NCBI GenBank assembly: GCA_964019695.1
Contig: OZ026520.1
Location: 23,140,130 to 23,204,129 of the forward strand
From: Loripinus fragilis
Taxonomy: Eukaryota; Mollusca; Bivalvia; Lucinida; Lucinidae
Direction of reading: 5' to 3'
DNA length: 64,000 nt
Each line of letters opens with the position of its first letter. The stretch's first letter is position 1. Below, one piece after another: positions 38,101 through 44,588 of the stretch. The position numbers and the translations under genes are program-made. Under the pieces are notes generated by a model. The model was given only the letters and a program-made list of their open reading frames with translations. It searched no databases and was not told where the DNA came from.

Positions 38101-41100
38101 AAACGTTGTCCATCACTATCTTTGTGTATTGATTTTTTTCATAGTGTGAATAATCAGACAACTCAGCCGACAGCTCAAGCGTGATGGGCAATTATCTTGA
38201 CAGTTTTCATTCTTTTGTATATGCCAAATTACGTAACATTTTCACTTGGAAAGGCTCAAGTCGGCAAAGAGATCAAAGATACCAGAGACTTCAGATAAGT
38301 GGAGACTTGTAGACAGATAGATAGAATACAATGACAGCAATTAAGATCATGTGTATTTCAAATTTACCAACCAAATTCTCAGAATGGAAAGCAAGTAGCA
38401 GTCTGATCAGTGACTGTTTTTTTTTGTGTGTTTTTTTTTTTTTTATCTCAATTAGAGAACAGTCTGACCAGAGTCTGTTTTTTTTTTGTCTTCTGGATGC
38501 AGCAATCTATCACTTCTCCCTATTTTCTGAAACTTCTCCCTATTTGTACTGGAGAGAGAAGTCACTTCTTCTCCCTAAATTTAAGGGCTAGCTTATAGGG
38601 ACAAGTTCAGCTTTTGTAAAAAAAAAGCGTATAGGATTGTGTTTCACTGATGGTAATATGTGGCCCTCAAAAATTTCAAATGGCCCCCCAAAAAATCGGA
38701 AGGGGGCCAAACATGGCCCTCAAAATTACTGACCTGGGGACAACACAGTTACACTGAGCCTTCACGGAAGGATGTACTACCTTCCTAAATTCGAAGCTTA
38801 TATAAAATGATGGGACCCCCAATTTCAATGATGGGACCCCCATCATATTCAAAGTTGAGTCCCAAGGACCCCCAAACATTCAACTTGATGTAAAACCCTG
38901 TAATTCTAGACCAATAAATCAATCCTTCTACCATTTTGCTTGTGGGAGTAGATTATTTCTTTATATAAACTTCAGTTGCAGTTGATGGCATTAATCTAAA
39001 AGCAAAGTAATCCAAAAACAAGCCAAGAAGAAAATGTTTCATTCTCCAAGTGCTGATTTCCTTAAAATTAAATCTTCCGGTATCCATCCTTGTTGTCCAT
39101 ACATAATTTGTTGAATAAAGCAAAGAAACAGTCCCGAATAACACTGCTGTTCTAGGTGCAGGCTGATCTGGAATTATTTTGTTTGTGCAAACTTTTCCTA
39201 AGTAATTTTGATCTGGCACTGAGTTAATTTTCAGTAAAAGAAAAAAGATATTCATGTTTGATCATAAACATATATGCATGGGTGAAAGTTTTCAGGATTA
39301 TTCATAAATTCAGGACTTTGAGGCCGATTTTCCACAGAAAGTCAGCCTCAAAATGCTGAATTTGGGAGATTATGATGCTTCTCTATCTGTTTTAGTGTAT
39401 CTAAAGACAAATGTTGGCTATTTATACATGAAATTGTTATGATTTGGAGGCACATTGCAAGTTATGGACTTGAAATTCAAAAGTTCAGGATTTTTGAAAT
39501 TTTAAACTTTCACCCATGTATATATGAAATTTTATTTTCTGTGGCTACAGAAAAAAAGCATCACTGACAAATGTTTGAAAACCATGCTTCAGGGTAAATA
39601 AATGTGTGGTGTATGATATATTGTGGCTCTAAGTGCCAATGTTATCTGACAGAACTTTTTATACATTTAGCTAAATGAAGCTAATGTATTGTGTTTTAAA
39701 AAAATAGATAGGGACTTTGCTAGTTACAATGTGCATGTATACATGTGTTCACTTTGCCTATTGGATTATTTTTTTCAAACAATTTAGATCCTGATCAGGC
39801 CTGACGTTTTGTCAGGCCCGATCTGGATCCAAACTGTTTGCAAAAGTTACCAGAAGATGACATTAATAGGTAAAGAGTTAAAATGTTAATGTGATAGAGG
39901 TGCTACTTTTGATATTACAGGGGTGTAGGTCGTGGAATGTATTACCGTGGAATGAACCGTCCAATGAGAGGCAGAGGTGGACCTCCTATGCCAATGTACA
40001 GGATGCCAGTAAGTCATCTACTCAGCTTCTGAACCTGTCCCTAAGGGAGCGCAGTGGCTCAGTGGTAGAGTGCTTGACTATTGACCAAGGGGCTGCGGGT
40101 TCGAGCCTCACTGGCGTTATTGCATTGTTGTCCTTGAGCAAGACACATTTATCCTAGCTTAGTACTGGTTCAACCCAGGAAGACTCGTCCCGCCCGAGGT
40201 AACTGAAATATTGTTGACTGGGACGTAAAGAATCAAATCAAACAAACAAAATCAGCTTTTGAACCTGTCCCTGATAATGTGTAGATAGCACTGCCAGATT
40301 ATCCTTTAGTCAGTTATAAATTCAAATTCACAGCATGTAATGGATCAGGCCTTCAAATAAGAGTGGGTAACTGAAAATTATTTTTCTTATTTCTCAACCA
40401 TAACATATGTTGTGGGTACTGAAAATTAATCGTCTCTGTGAGACGGTTCTTTTGAGCACCCAAAACACATGTTTAAACTGATGGATAAGAAAAGATGAAG
40501 CGCTTGAAAATGTGGCATTTTATCAGGGTCTACACTAATTGCTAACATAACAGTCTAATAGGACAGAAACAGATAATAATTTGGAAATTATAAGCTGTGA
40601 CCCCTTGATTTATACAGTGAACAGTGAACCATCCCAAGTTTATTGTATCAAAACAGATGGGAGAGTCCATCAGTTTTTGAAGGGTTATGTAAGATTGTTG
40701 TCTGCTATGGACCAAAGACTAGTTGATCACTTAGGAAAGTGCTCAGTGGTAGGGTGCTTGACTTAAGACCAAGGGGTTGCGAGTTCAAGCCTCACCGGCA
40801 TCACTGCGTTGTGTCCTTGAGCAAGACACATTAATTTAATCCTTGCTTAGTACTGGGTCAACCCAGGAAGACCCTACCTGACATAACCAAAAAATTGTTG
40901 ACTGGAACGTAAAGAATCAAATCAAACAAAACCAACGAATGACAATGGGCAGTCACAGATGTACACTAAAACCTGTGTAAAACGGCCACTCAAAAATAAA
41001 CAAAATAAAGATCTTAAAGGCAAATGGTAGCTTAATGAAGGTCGAAAGTATTGCAGAATGCTCCCCTTGGAGCATTCTGCAATACTTTTGACCTGCATTA

Positions 41101-42672
41101 AGCGATAATTGATCTTAAAAACCAATTTGTGATCTTTTTGAGGGTGGCCGTTTTACTCAGGTTTTACTGTACAGTTTTCTAAATGGCTATTTTGAGCACT
41201 TTCTACAAAATTTCATTAAAGAAATGATAAGCTTCCAGTGAACATAAGTTGAAATATTTTCATAGAGAAATAAAATATATATAATGTTCAGTTGCAAATG
41301 ACGCATCTTAATCTCTTATTTATCAACATTTATCCCCATTTCAGCCTGTAAGAGGAGTGGTCCGTGGTATACGACGACCAGCAGTTAGAGCAAGACCTCG
41401 CCAAGGAAAACCTAAAGGAGAAAAACAACCAGGAAAAGGTCGTGGAATGACAGTTGAGACAACAGGGTAAGTCATTAAACTCTGCTCATCCCAAAATGAC
41501 TGTTTTGAAAGAGAGGGGATATGGTTTTCCATGTTTTTGCAGTTTAAACTGTGTAGCTCCAGTTCAGCTAAAATCTCAGGATTTTTTTTGTTCTTAATAT
41601 ATTCAACCAAATGTATGCATGGGTGAAAGATTTCAGGATTAATCTTGAATTCAGGATTTTGAAGCTGACTTTCCATAGAAAGTCCGCTTCAAAATACTGA
41701 ATTAAAGAGATTATAATAGCTTCTCTGAATAATTTTCAGGTTATCTTAACACAATCATTTTAATATGAAATTATTCATTTTTGTAGGCATCTTATTTAAG
41801 TTTAAAAATTTGAATTTCTAAAGTTCAGGATTTTGGGAATTTTGAACTTTCACCCATGTGTATGTTGTGGATACTCAAATTAATGGTTTCCATGAGAGTA
41901 GCATCAACATATGTTCTTGTGGAGATGTTAATGACAAGATGGTTCACTTCTGTGGATCACTTGTCCTGACATAACTGAAAAATTGTTGACTGGGATGTAA
42001 AGTGTCAAATTGAACATTGATGGCTCAAACACAGTTTACCATAGATAGTTAGACCCAACCCCCTTGAGTCTCTGGAAATTATTTTCATAGCTCAGAAAGT
42101 ATATGTGTAGTCATTAGAGCTGCTTACAAACAAGTGACTTAACATGTATATTTTTATTTTATATTGTCCCCATGGTACCTCCAGATCTGATGCAAAATCT
42201 CAGCGAGCTTGAACAGAAAATGAATTTCTAATGAGGCCGGCACCTCACCTTTATGTAATATTGTACTCGGGCCTCCATATAAGAGTGTTTATTGGAAAAC
42301 TATTTTCTTTATTTCTCATCCAAAACATATGTTGTGGGTACTCAAAAGAACCGTCTCAATGAGACGGTTCTTTTGAACACCCAAAACACATGTTTAAAAT
42401 GATGGGTAAGAAAATAATTACAATTTTACGTTAATAAAATTTCCTTATCTGGATCTATGGAACTATCTATCTACTTCTATATGGATATTTTCAGAAATAG
42501 CAGCGCTGTTGTGTCTGTGAATGATACTGTGACAGATGATAATGATTCTGCAACCTTTGAAGATGCTGAGGATGGTTCTGGTCCAGGGGGCAAGTCACTC
42601 ATGCAGAACGGTCTCCAGAGCCCTGATAGTGGTATCCATGGGGACAAGTCTGCTACAGAACTCACAGTCTAA
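10449..42672 (+). CDS. FAM120A: FAM120A-like gene, complete CDS in 16 exons
   Basis: Spliced CDS of 2883 nt, 960 residues plus stop: join of 10449-11166, 16445-16533, 17116-17210, 20141-20247, 21618-21664, 22822-22858, 25302-25372, 26780-26908, 27761-27917, 29520-29796, 31742-32057, 33674-33968, 37245-37401, 39921-40008, 41345-41466 and 42495-42672. Every intron is GT-AG and all phases join. The protein matches the vertebrate FAM120A/B/C family along its length: FFNGALE, NKGTPPPKVW, DDHHQEVIGY and LDLNPNRF in the N-terminal XPG/PIN-like domain; LPPVAPEIMR, LCCVLRYM, RRQELDAFLA-like and CDGQ in the middle block; GGQLEIAGVVVGSW and Arg-Gly repeats near the C-terminus. Human FAM120A is a cytoplasmic RNA-binding scaffold that links to Src-family kinases. 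It is about 1100 residues; the central low-complexity linker is shorter here. The name FAM120A rather than B or C is a family-level choice, since invertebrates probably have one ancestral gene. The start ATG sits in a strong Kozak context (A at -3, G at +4). Confidence 0.93.
11644..11825. repeat. Interspersed repeat (gcggatccag ... ggatccgcg)
   Basis: Inverted relative of 4476-4775, with palindromic ends around ggatcc and an internal ggggg/ccccc pair. Confidence 0.6.
12268..12500. mobile_element. MITE-F copy (diverged)
   Basis: Matches MITE-F: gggcctca..gcgagaagacct, ttcggggttt, gctagaaagctgaaattttg and gatcagactgcgcggatg. Confidence 0.7.
12791..14525. mobile_element. Fold-back element with aactcggccc tandem arms
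   Basis: Left arm 12797-12910 has five or more copies of aactcggccca. Right arm 14396-14525 has the complement (tgggccgagttggcatgggc). Outer ends ggacaact and agttgtcc mirror each other. The ~1.5 kb interior includes a tgcg/tacg microsatellite-like stretch (13300-13340), a gcggatcc-type repeat fragment (13350-13420) and a MITE-J fragment (13905-13985). No duplication found at the ends. Confidence 0.75.
14627..15371. mobile_element. Element with tatgcccccaac ends and internal ~125-bp tandem repeats
   Basis: Ends ttatgcccccaactt and ggttggggggcata are inverted. Inside are about four units sharing gatatctcaaaaact, agcttcaaac.tggtcagctgat, gatgatgagtagatta and gcaaatttgg.cattgaaaact. A partial relative lies at 20439-20725. 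Confidence 0.75.
15400..15790. mobile_element. MITE-K copy with a nested hAT-like insert
   Basis: Outer parts (gccagcctcaaaatgctgaa at 15424, gttcaggatttt and ctttcacccatg near 15780) match MITE-K. The nested segment 15472-15646 has ends cagtgattttat and ataaaatcactg. Confidence 0.65.
16445..16533 (+). CDS. FAM120A: FAM120A-like exon 2
   Basis: Follows the acceptor tttattttcag and continues exon 1 as G-NHILTEEDLYEFFKEL, matching the vertebrate GNHILPDEDL block directly after AALLG. Ends in Lys at donor gtgtgt, phase 0. Residues about 240-269. Confidence 0.92.
16695..16901 (+). mobile_element. SINE-B copy in intron 1
   Basis: tRNA-derived SINE: A-box-like agtggagagtgcttgac, B box cgggttcgagcct, then the body gttcaacccaggaagacct and a (caaa)n tail. 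tcctgtt is duplicated at 16688-16694 and 16902-16908. Confidence 0.85.
17116..17210 (+). CDS. FAM120A: FAM120A-like exon 3
   Basis: Encodes PNPENVIRGVVDYVRSLPDI, which parallels the vertebrate VIKAVADYVRNIQDT segment. Acceptor ttttcag; donor gtaagt at 17211, phase 2. A fold-back MITE begins only 22 nt into the next intron. Confidence 0.9.
17233..17398. mobile_element. MITE-C copy, intron 3
   Basis: Fold-back element centred on accgtctcattgagacagt, with acaggtttagataaac at the left and aactaaagtcctgt at the right. Starts 22 nt after the exon 3 donor. Confidence 0.85.
18774..18962. mobile_element. MITE-C copy, intron 3
   Basis: Subfamily with tccagataaggaaatttt at one end and cttatctgga at the other. 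Same fold-back core gaaccgtctcattgagaagg. Confidence 0.85.
19088..19977. mobile_element. 890-bp element with TTA duplication (PIF/Harbinger-like MITE)
   Basis: Inverted ends ggccaaaaaaaaaatgtgtt and aacacacc...ttggcc, each flanked by TTA (19085-19087, 19978-19980). Internal inverted segments gggtaggtaggtcg and cagggtcggtcggc. The 3-bp TTA duplication suggests PIF/Harbinger mobilisation (inference). Intron 3. Confidence 0.72.
20141..20247 (+). CDS. FAM120A: FAM120A-like exon 4
   Basis: Encodes NSKGNKQELASKLRQSVQYY and then NNGTQDGFLKYRPRM. It corresponds to the vertebrate region ending in the KRAIGYY-like motif. Acceptor gttttccag; donor gtaagg, phase 1. Confidence 0.88.
20439..20725. repeat. 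Partial relative of the 14627-15371 element
   Basis: Shares tatgccc..aa..t.aaggg, gtggagttatgcccctttt, tcagaatgaaattttgtaat, gatatctaaaaaactatta and cttggtcagctgatagagga. Intron 4. Confidence 0.75.
21618..21664 (+). CDS. FAM120A: FAM120A-like exon 5 (microexon-sized, 47 nt)
   Basis: Short exon giving VPGSYYPGQQVSQAKQ between acceptor ttttttcag and donor gtatat. The phase (1 in, 0 out) fits its neighbours exactly. It lies in the variable linker, so support comes from frame and splice signals plus the Pro/Gly/Gln composition, not from strong homology. Confidence 0.8.
21845..21975. mobile_element. MITE-C partial copy, intron 5
   Basis: Contains ttgagaaacaagag, caaaagaatgagacagttct and aacacccaaaacatgtgtt, with one end missing. 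Confidence 0.6.
22077..22278 (+). mobile_element. SINE-B copy with 11-bp target duplication, intron 5
   Basis: Full-length reference copy: A box agtggctcagtggaagagtg, B box cgggttcaagcctc, cttgagcaagacacattt, gttcaacccaggaagacc, ending atcaaatcaaacaaacaa. attttcttcat flanks it at 22066-22076 and 22279-22289. Confidence 0.92.
22590..22795. mobile_element. MITE-D copy, intron 5
   Basis: Family D: gctgataacctttgtaaaca, ttggacccagatcaggcc, its inverted partner ggatctggatctaaactg, and cccagcatgcaaagagtt at the end. Lies 27 nt before exon 6. Confidence 0.8.
22822..22858 (+). CDS. FAM120A: FAM120A-like exon 6 (37 nt)
   Basis: Gives ETSGYASEMGAQ with acceptor tactatttcag and donor gtagga (phase 0 in, 1 out). 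This is linker sequence with no conserved motif. It is needed to restore frame between exons 5 and 7, but transcript evidence would settle it because exons this small are easily alternative. Confidence 0.68.
24202..24316. mobile_element. MITE-C copy truncated by the 24317 element
   Basis: Starts agtttagataaacaacattt and runs to caaaagaaccgtct, the centre of the family C palindrome, where it is cut. Confidence 0.75.
24317..24893. mobile_element. hAT-like element with CAGTGTT ends, intron 6
   Basis: Ends cagtgttgtgcttag and ctaggcataacactg are inverted repeats. It lies exactly at the break in the MITE-C copy. No flanking duplication recognisable; 577 bp, non-coding. Confidence 0.7.
25302..25372 (+). 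CDS. FAM120A: FAM120A-like exon 7
   Basis: Gives GDQMGVNGIDGAAPSTNWPS followed by KSKK, then donor gtaaag. Acceptor tttacttacag. Serine/proline linker ahead of the conserved middle block. Phases fit (1 in, 0 out). Confidence 0.82.
25475..25785. repeat. Interspersed repeat (gaaaagtccttgaa family), intron 7
   Basis: ggttcacacaggcttgaaaagtacttgaa, tctgccttgaaaagt.ctggaa, gcagcatatgctg.accaaat and ccttgaaaagtccttgaattt recur in the same order at 30868-31220 plus 31670-31735. Confidence 0.75.
26640..26735. mobile_element. MITE-C partial copy, intron 7
   Basis: cagcataaaattgtaattattttctt, catcagttgaaacgtgtgtttt, then breaks at the palindrome centre, 45 nt before exon 8. Confidence 0.6.
26780..26908 (+). 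CDS. FAM120A: FAM120A-like exon 8
   Basis: Encodes a basic stretch, then ELPPVAPEIMRIASERHQKG and LMSPWIYQLLSQ. The vertebrate counterpart is PLPPVAPEVLRVAEHRHKKG followed by LMYPYIFHVLTK, so this is strong homology. 43 whole codons, phase 0 at both ends. Confidence 0.93.
27588..27718 (+). mobile_element. SINE-B fragment (5'-truncated), intron 8
   Basis: tgtgtccttcagcaagacac, gtactggttcaaccca, gaaaaattgttgactgggat and a caaac-rich tail. Ends 42 nt upstream of exon 9. Confidence 0.7.
27761..27917 (+). CDS. FAM120A: FAM120A-like exon 9
   Basis: Encodes GEVKMVVTLEDDLSRELP, then LYRPIRQTIYSVLLNLN. It matches the family pattern GEIKIAVSIEDE...LYRPVRQYVYGVLF. Acceptor tacactctag, donor gtaaag, phase 1. 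Confidence 0.93.
29520..29796 (+). CDS. FAM120A: FAM120A-like exon 10
   Basis: Contains PIKEWVVRR, IERMWLGQHSDDKTRRLRAF, LTCMMSDSPLMLN and HLLILCCVLR. These align with vertebrate IIKEWAAYKG, LKRLWLG, RRMRAFLACMRSDTPAMLN and HLMVLCCVLR. Acceptor cattttcag; donor gtaagc, phase 2. Confidence 0.94.
29860..30030. mobile_element. MITE-D copy, intron 10
   Basis: gtcgtctgctgac, ttggatccagatcaggatcc, then gtttgcaaaggttatcagca at the other end. Confidence 0.7.
30240..30430. mobile_element. MITE-D copy, intron 10
   Basis: aactctttgccccctggga, ttggatccagatcaggcgtc, tttgcaaaggttatcagcag: family D in the opposite orientation to the 22590 copy. Confidence 0.72.
30868..31221. repeat. gaaaagtccttgaa repeat, second copy (left part)
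   Basis: Relative of 25475-25785. Its right part resumes at 31663-31735 after the 31222-31662 insertion. Confidence 0.75.
31222..31662. mobile_element. hAT-like element with CAGGG ends, nested, intron 10
   Basis: Inverted ends caggggtgtggaaata and tatttccacagccctg. It splits the gaaaagtccttgaa repeat. gagag occurs beside both ends, perhaps a decayed 8-bp duplication. The interior holds a long palindrome (gatcctgatcagctggcttct and its complement, 31414-31495). Confidence 0.78.
31742..32057 (+). CDS. FAM120A: FAM120A-like exon 11
   Basis: Continues R-YMLQF, RQELDAFLAMSVSP, PRGVALAALFMAGVETA, GAPIPWNMVCPWQYFDGKLF and LIDMCDGQ. It is the most conserved part of the middle block. Acceptor tgtgttgcag, donor gtgaga, phase 0. 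A SINE in reverse orientation starts 26 nt into the following intron, and a hAT-like element ends 79 nt upstream of this exon. Confidence 0.95.
32084..32276 (-). mobile_element. SINE-B copy beside the exon 11 donor
   Basis: Complete minus-strand SINE-B (tail on the left, A box agtggctcagtggtagagtg read on minus). Target duplication tatatatagtgaat at 32070-32083 against tatatatagggaat at 32277-32290. Begins 26 nt into intron 11. Confidence 0.9.
32432..32650. mobile_element. MITE-E copy, intron 11
   Basis: Starts acagtaaaacctgtcttaag; contains caaaagtattttacattctgc and ttgtctatttttgagtggcc. The right end is decayed. Confidence 0.72.
32974..33165 (+). mobile_element. SINE-B copy, diverged, intron 11
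   Basis: gagcgcagtggctcagatgg, agcaagacgctttatctgct, gtactggttcaac, gaaaaattgttgactggaat. The B box is eroded. Confidence 0.72.
33395..33648. mobile_element. MITE-J copy ending near exon 12
   Basis: gcaaacagtgaagacccag, a short palindrome gaaatgctgcataatgcagcatttc, gaaagaaatataatattttttgg and aaaaggggttaa. The right end is 26 nt upstream of exon 12. Confidence 0.75.
33674..33968 (+). CDS. FAM120A: FAM120A-like exon 12 (Pro/Gly/His-rich)
   Basis: Begins VEQVLRVERMRQAIMEGLN, like vertebrate AAKVEKMRQSVLEGLS. It then becomes low-complexity: repeated Pro-His-Gly-Pro-Pro and Met-Pro-Pro segments ending GRGRGILG. Acceptor ggatttgtttcag, donor gtatag, phase 1. The reading frame stays open 20 nt past the donor before a stop. 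Confidence 0.9.
34018..34806. mobile_element. Tigger/pogo-like non-autonomous element, intron 12
   Basis: Inverted ends cagttgaatct..ttaattcg and cgaatttacaagattcgactg, with TA after the right end. Contains a MITE-C-like fragment (34620-34690, aaaagaaacgtctcattgagac). Begins 49 nt after the exon 12 donor. Confidence 0.6.
35193..35408 (+). mobile_element. SINE-B copy, intron 12
   Basis: ggagcgcagtggctcaattg, atagagtgttagac, gagcaagacactttatcc, gtttcaacccaggaagaca, gaaaaaatgttgactggg and an A-rich tail. Confidence 0.8.
35746..35993 (+). mobile_element. SINE-A copy, 5'-truncated, with 11-bp target duplication, intron 12
   Basis: Starts inside the family (cagatccagggctctcgagg), continues cggtcccatactttcgtggagatt, ccgctgaatcattcaagaa, gctgttgacttgggacataaag, and ends in (caaa)n. 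tttattatcaa at 35735-35745 and 35994-36004. Confidence 0.9.
36425..36472. repeat. AAT/ATA low-complexity tract, intron 12
   Basis: Imperfect aataataac-type repeat. Confidence 0.6.
37245..37401 (+). CDS. FAM120A: FAM120A-like exon 13
   Basis: Carries GGQLEIAGVVVGSWA, the counterpart of vertebrate GGKLEIAGTVVGHWAG, followed by GGRGGRGG and VMSVGGPRR (vertebrate VVSVGGPARG). Acceptor gtccaaacag; donor gtactg, phase 2. A MITE starts 28 nt into the next intron. Confidence 0.93.
37428..37664. mobile_element. MITE-F copy beside the exon 13 donor
   Basis: 237 bp with ends gggcctcgacacgataaaacc and ggttttgtggcgccgaggccc. Internal gtcttcgggggtttgcgaac, cagcctttgtta-like and tttcaattttctagctagtc. Begins 26-28 nt into intron 13. 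Confidence 0.85.
39277..39520. mobile_element. MITE-K copy, intron 13
   Basis: Ends catgggtgaaagttttcagg and aaactttcacccatg are inverted repeats. Internal gtcagcctcaaaatgctgaa and ttcaaaagttcaggattttt. Confidence 0.85.
39765..39885. mobile_element. MITE-D short copy, intron 13
   Basis: Palindromic core ttagatcctgatcaggcctgac...gtcaggcccgatctggatcc, ending aactgtttgcaaaagtta. Confidence 0.75.
39921..40008 (+). CDS. FAM120A: FAM120A-like exon 14 (Arg-Gly-rich)
   Basis: Encodes GVGRGMYYRGMNRPMRGRGG and then PPMPMYRMP. The vertebrate equivalent has FGRGGRYYGRGYKN. Acceptor gatattacag, donor gtaagt, phase 0. RG/RGG character suggests RNA binding and arginine methylation (inference). Confidence 0.87.
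40043..40251 (+). mobile_element. SINE-B copy beside the exon 14 donor
   Basis: Full-length: A box agtggctcagtggtagagtg, B box cgggttcgagcctc, (caaa) tail. A 21-nt target duplication (40022-40042 and 40252-40272) has one mismatch. Begins 34 nt into intron 14. Confidence 0.93.
40340..40495. mobile_element. MITE-C copy, intron 14
   Basis: ttatttctcaaccataacat, cgtctctgtgagacggttct, gagcacccaaaacacatgttt, aactgatggataagaaa. Confidence 0.8.
40497..40690. mobile_element. MITE-J partial copy, intron 14
   Basis: ttatcagggtctacact, ggaaattataagctgtgacccct and gtgaaccatcc match MITE-J. Confidence 0.65.
40735..40931 (+). mobile_element. SINE-B copy, intron 14
   Basis: gtgctcagtggtagggtgct, gcgagttcaagcctc, cttgagcaagacacatta, caacccaggaagaccc, gaatcaaatcaaacaaaacc. 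Confidence 0.82.
40966..41176. mobile_element. MITE-E copy, intron 14
   Basis: Ends actaaaacctgtgtaaaacg and caggttttactgta. Perfect internal palindrome around gcagaatgctcc/ggagcattctgc. Confidence 0.85.
41345..41466 (+). CDS. FAM120A: FAM120A-like exon 15 (basic, Arg/Lys-rich)
   Basis: Encodes PVRGVVRGIRRPAVRARPRQ, then GKPKGEKQPGKGRG: a strongly basic tail segment. Acceptor ttatccccatttcag, donor gtaagt at 41467, phase 2. It is kept by frame, splice sites and RG composition rather than by close homology. Confidence 0.85.
41616..41860. mobile_element. MITE-K copy, intron 15
   Basis: Ends catgggtgaaagatttcagg and tgaactttcacccatg. Internal gactttccatagaaagtc. Confidence 0.85.
41953..42012 (+). 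mobile_element. SINE-B tail fragment, intron 15
   Basis: tgacataactgaaaaattgttgactgggatgtaaag only. Confidence 0.55.
42270..42463. mobile_element. MITE-C copy just before the last exon
   Basis: Perfect core palindrome caaaagaaccgtctcaatgagacggttcttttg. Right end aaatttccttatctggatct lies about 30 nt upstream of exon 16. Confidence 0.88.
42495..42672 (+). CDS. FAM120A: FAM120A-like exon 16, terminal, with stop
   Basis: Acidic/serine-rich C-terminus: VSVNDTVTDDNDSATFEDAE, then MQNGLQSPDSGIHGDKSATELTV and TAA at 42670-42672. Vertebrate proteins also end in a Ser/Asn-rich tail with an MQNGS-type motif. DSGIHGDKS resembles, but does not strictly fit, a beta-TrCP degron. The last residues Leu-Thr-Val could fit a class II PDZ ligand (speculative). 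Its acceptor is tggatattttcag. Confidence 0.88.
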
Positions 42673-43990
42673 ACTGGTCTTTTGACCAAATCTTGTTGTT
42701 TTTCCATGGTAGTCCAAAAGAGCTTACTTCTTTTAGTGAGGTCACATCAGTTTGTCCACATTATAGATAAATCCATTGAGGTGTGAGTGTAATTGTATGT
42801 ATGCTCCATTTAGGCTGATCAACAACTGCACAGCAAGTCAGCAACCCATCATTTGAGTCTGGGCTGTTCTTAGTACAACAAATTGTATACTGTAAACCCG
42901 CAAACAGGTACTTTGACAAACCGTGTAGACCCGAATAATATATCGCAGAATGCTGCATTTTGTCAGGATCTCCATCTGTTTGCCTGTGCAAGTATATAAA
43001 AGTCAGATAGATTTTTTTACAAACTTATCTCTGCAGACTGCTGCAGTAGTAGTTAGCCATTTTCATTCTAAAAAATTCCTGACACATCTTGGTTTGTTTG
43101 AAGTTTAATCATTTGTATGGTTGATGTTGAAGTTTATTTTTGAGGACGGACAATTAGTATATAAATATATGCCTGTATTTGCCAGTGCTATATCATTTTT
43201 GTTTTCTGTTATATTGTTTATTTTCTTGTTTATGTTTACAAGTCATTGGGCATAGTTTGGTACTTATGGTGTGACTCACTAAGTAGTGGTGTGTTCATAG
43301 TAAAGTCGAGGCATTATTTCATTCTTTTTCTGTACTTTACTCATTTTCCACCATTTATGACAAATGCATGCTTTATCATCTGCTGATGTACTTTGGTAGC
43401 CTATGATGCAAACAATATGGACCCAGTCCAAATGCTCCCTTAGGAGCAGTCAGTTTGATTAGGGTTCATAGTCTTTGCTTCCATGATGAAAGTCTGGATG
43501 GTAATTGAATATAGTATTCAACAGGCGACATAAAAAGATGACATTTTAAGGAGAAAAAACTTGGCTGGACATAAGTCTTAAAGAACAAATCCATTTATCA
43601 GATCAATACCATTTAAAGTAATGATATTTTAAAGTTAAAGAGCTGTGTAGACCTTAACCCGCCTACACTGTCTACTAAGGCATTGTACAAAACAAGTTTA
43701 TTATTGCTATTTTCAGTTAATTTGCCTTGTTTGTATAGGGCCAAATTGAATGAAAACAACTTGTTTAATTGCACTATATTCCGCAAGTTAACGCATATAC
43801 TGCCAACGATTATTTTGTGGTACTCGAAAGTTTCTCATCGAAATGCTTCTGATGAGGACCCACAAGCTGTTTTCTTCGTTGCAATAAACATATATTTTTT
43901 AATATTTCTGGAATCTTCTGCATTACATTACATTATTTGACCAGTTGCAGGATATCTCAAGACCTGCAGGTTTTCTCAAAGCCTGCCCAT
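42673..43990. other. Probable 3' UTR and downstream of the FAM120A-like gene
   Basis: No coding signal. A MITE-J scrap lies at 42905-42980 and a catctgctgatgtactttgg repeat at 43376-43460 (relative at 27970-28090). The rest is unassigned. How far the transcript extends cannot be told. Confidence 0.45.
43883..43888 (+). promoter_or_regulatory. Candidate poly(A) signal for the FAM120A-like gene
   Basis: First AATAAA on the + strand after the stop codon, 1.2 kb downstream, followed by a T-rich stretch. Assigned by motif and position only. Confidence 0.3.
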
Positions 43991-44010
43991 TGATTATTAT
44001 GTATAATGTA

Positions 44011-44588
44011 TACAGTAAAACCTGTCTTAAGCAGCCACTTAAAGCTGCATAGTATGTAACTTTTGATCTTCTAATTTTAAAAATAATGTTTGTATTTTTC
44101 AAGAACACAGTAAAAATACTCAAATTCAGGTAAGCATTTTACCATTTTCGTAAATCTTAACAAGTTATCACTATCAAAACAACTGCATTTATGTTAAAAT
44201 TCAACGGTCTAGAATTATTGGAGGGACGCAAATAATTACCAACAAGAGAAAAATACACCTATTTGATAAGATAATTCACTTTTCCATGCAGTTTTCAGCT
44301 GTACTGAACATCTTTATTGTGAAAACATAGCTAAATTCTACTTTTACAAATGATTTAAAAAGAAAATAAAATTTTTCGAAAAATGTTCATAGTTACAGAG
44401 TATGCAGCTTTAAAAGACCAAAATTGGTATTCAAAACGGATTATCGCTTAATGCAGGTCAAAAGTATTGCAGAATGCTCCAAGAGAGCATTCTGCAATAC
44501 TTTTGACCTTCATTAGGCTACCATTTGTCTTTAAGACATGTGTTTTGTCTAATTTTGAGTGACCGCTGAAGACATGTTTTACTGTATC
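44011..44588. mobile_element. MITE-E copy split by a TTAA element
   Basis: Outer parts: acagtaaaacctgtcttaag at the left, caaaagtattgcagaatgctcc, its complement, and gacatgttttactgta at the right. Interrupted at 44043-44409. Confidence 0.85.
44043..44409. mobile_element. piggyBac-like MITE with TTAA duplication, nested
   Basis: Inverted ends agctgcatagtatgtaac and gttacagagtatgcagct, each bounded by TTAA (44039-44042 and 44410-44413). 367 bp, non-coding. The TTAA target identifies a piggyBac-type (or Kolobok-type) mechanism. Confidence 0.8.
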
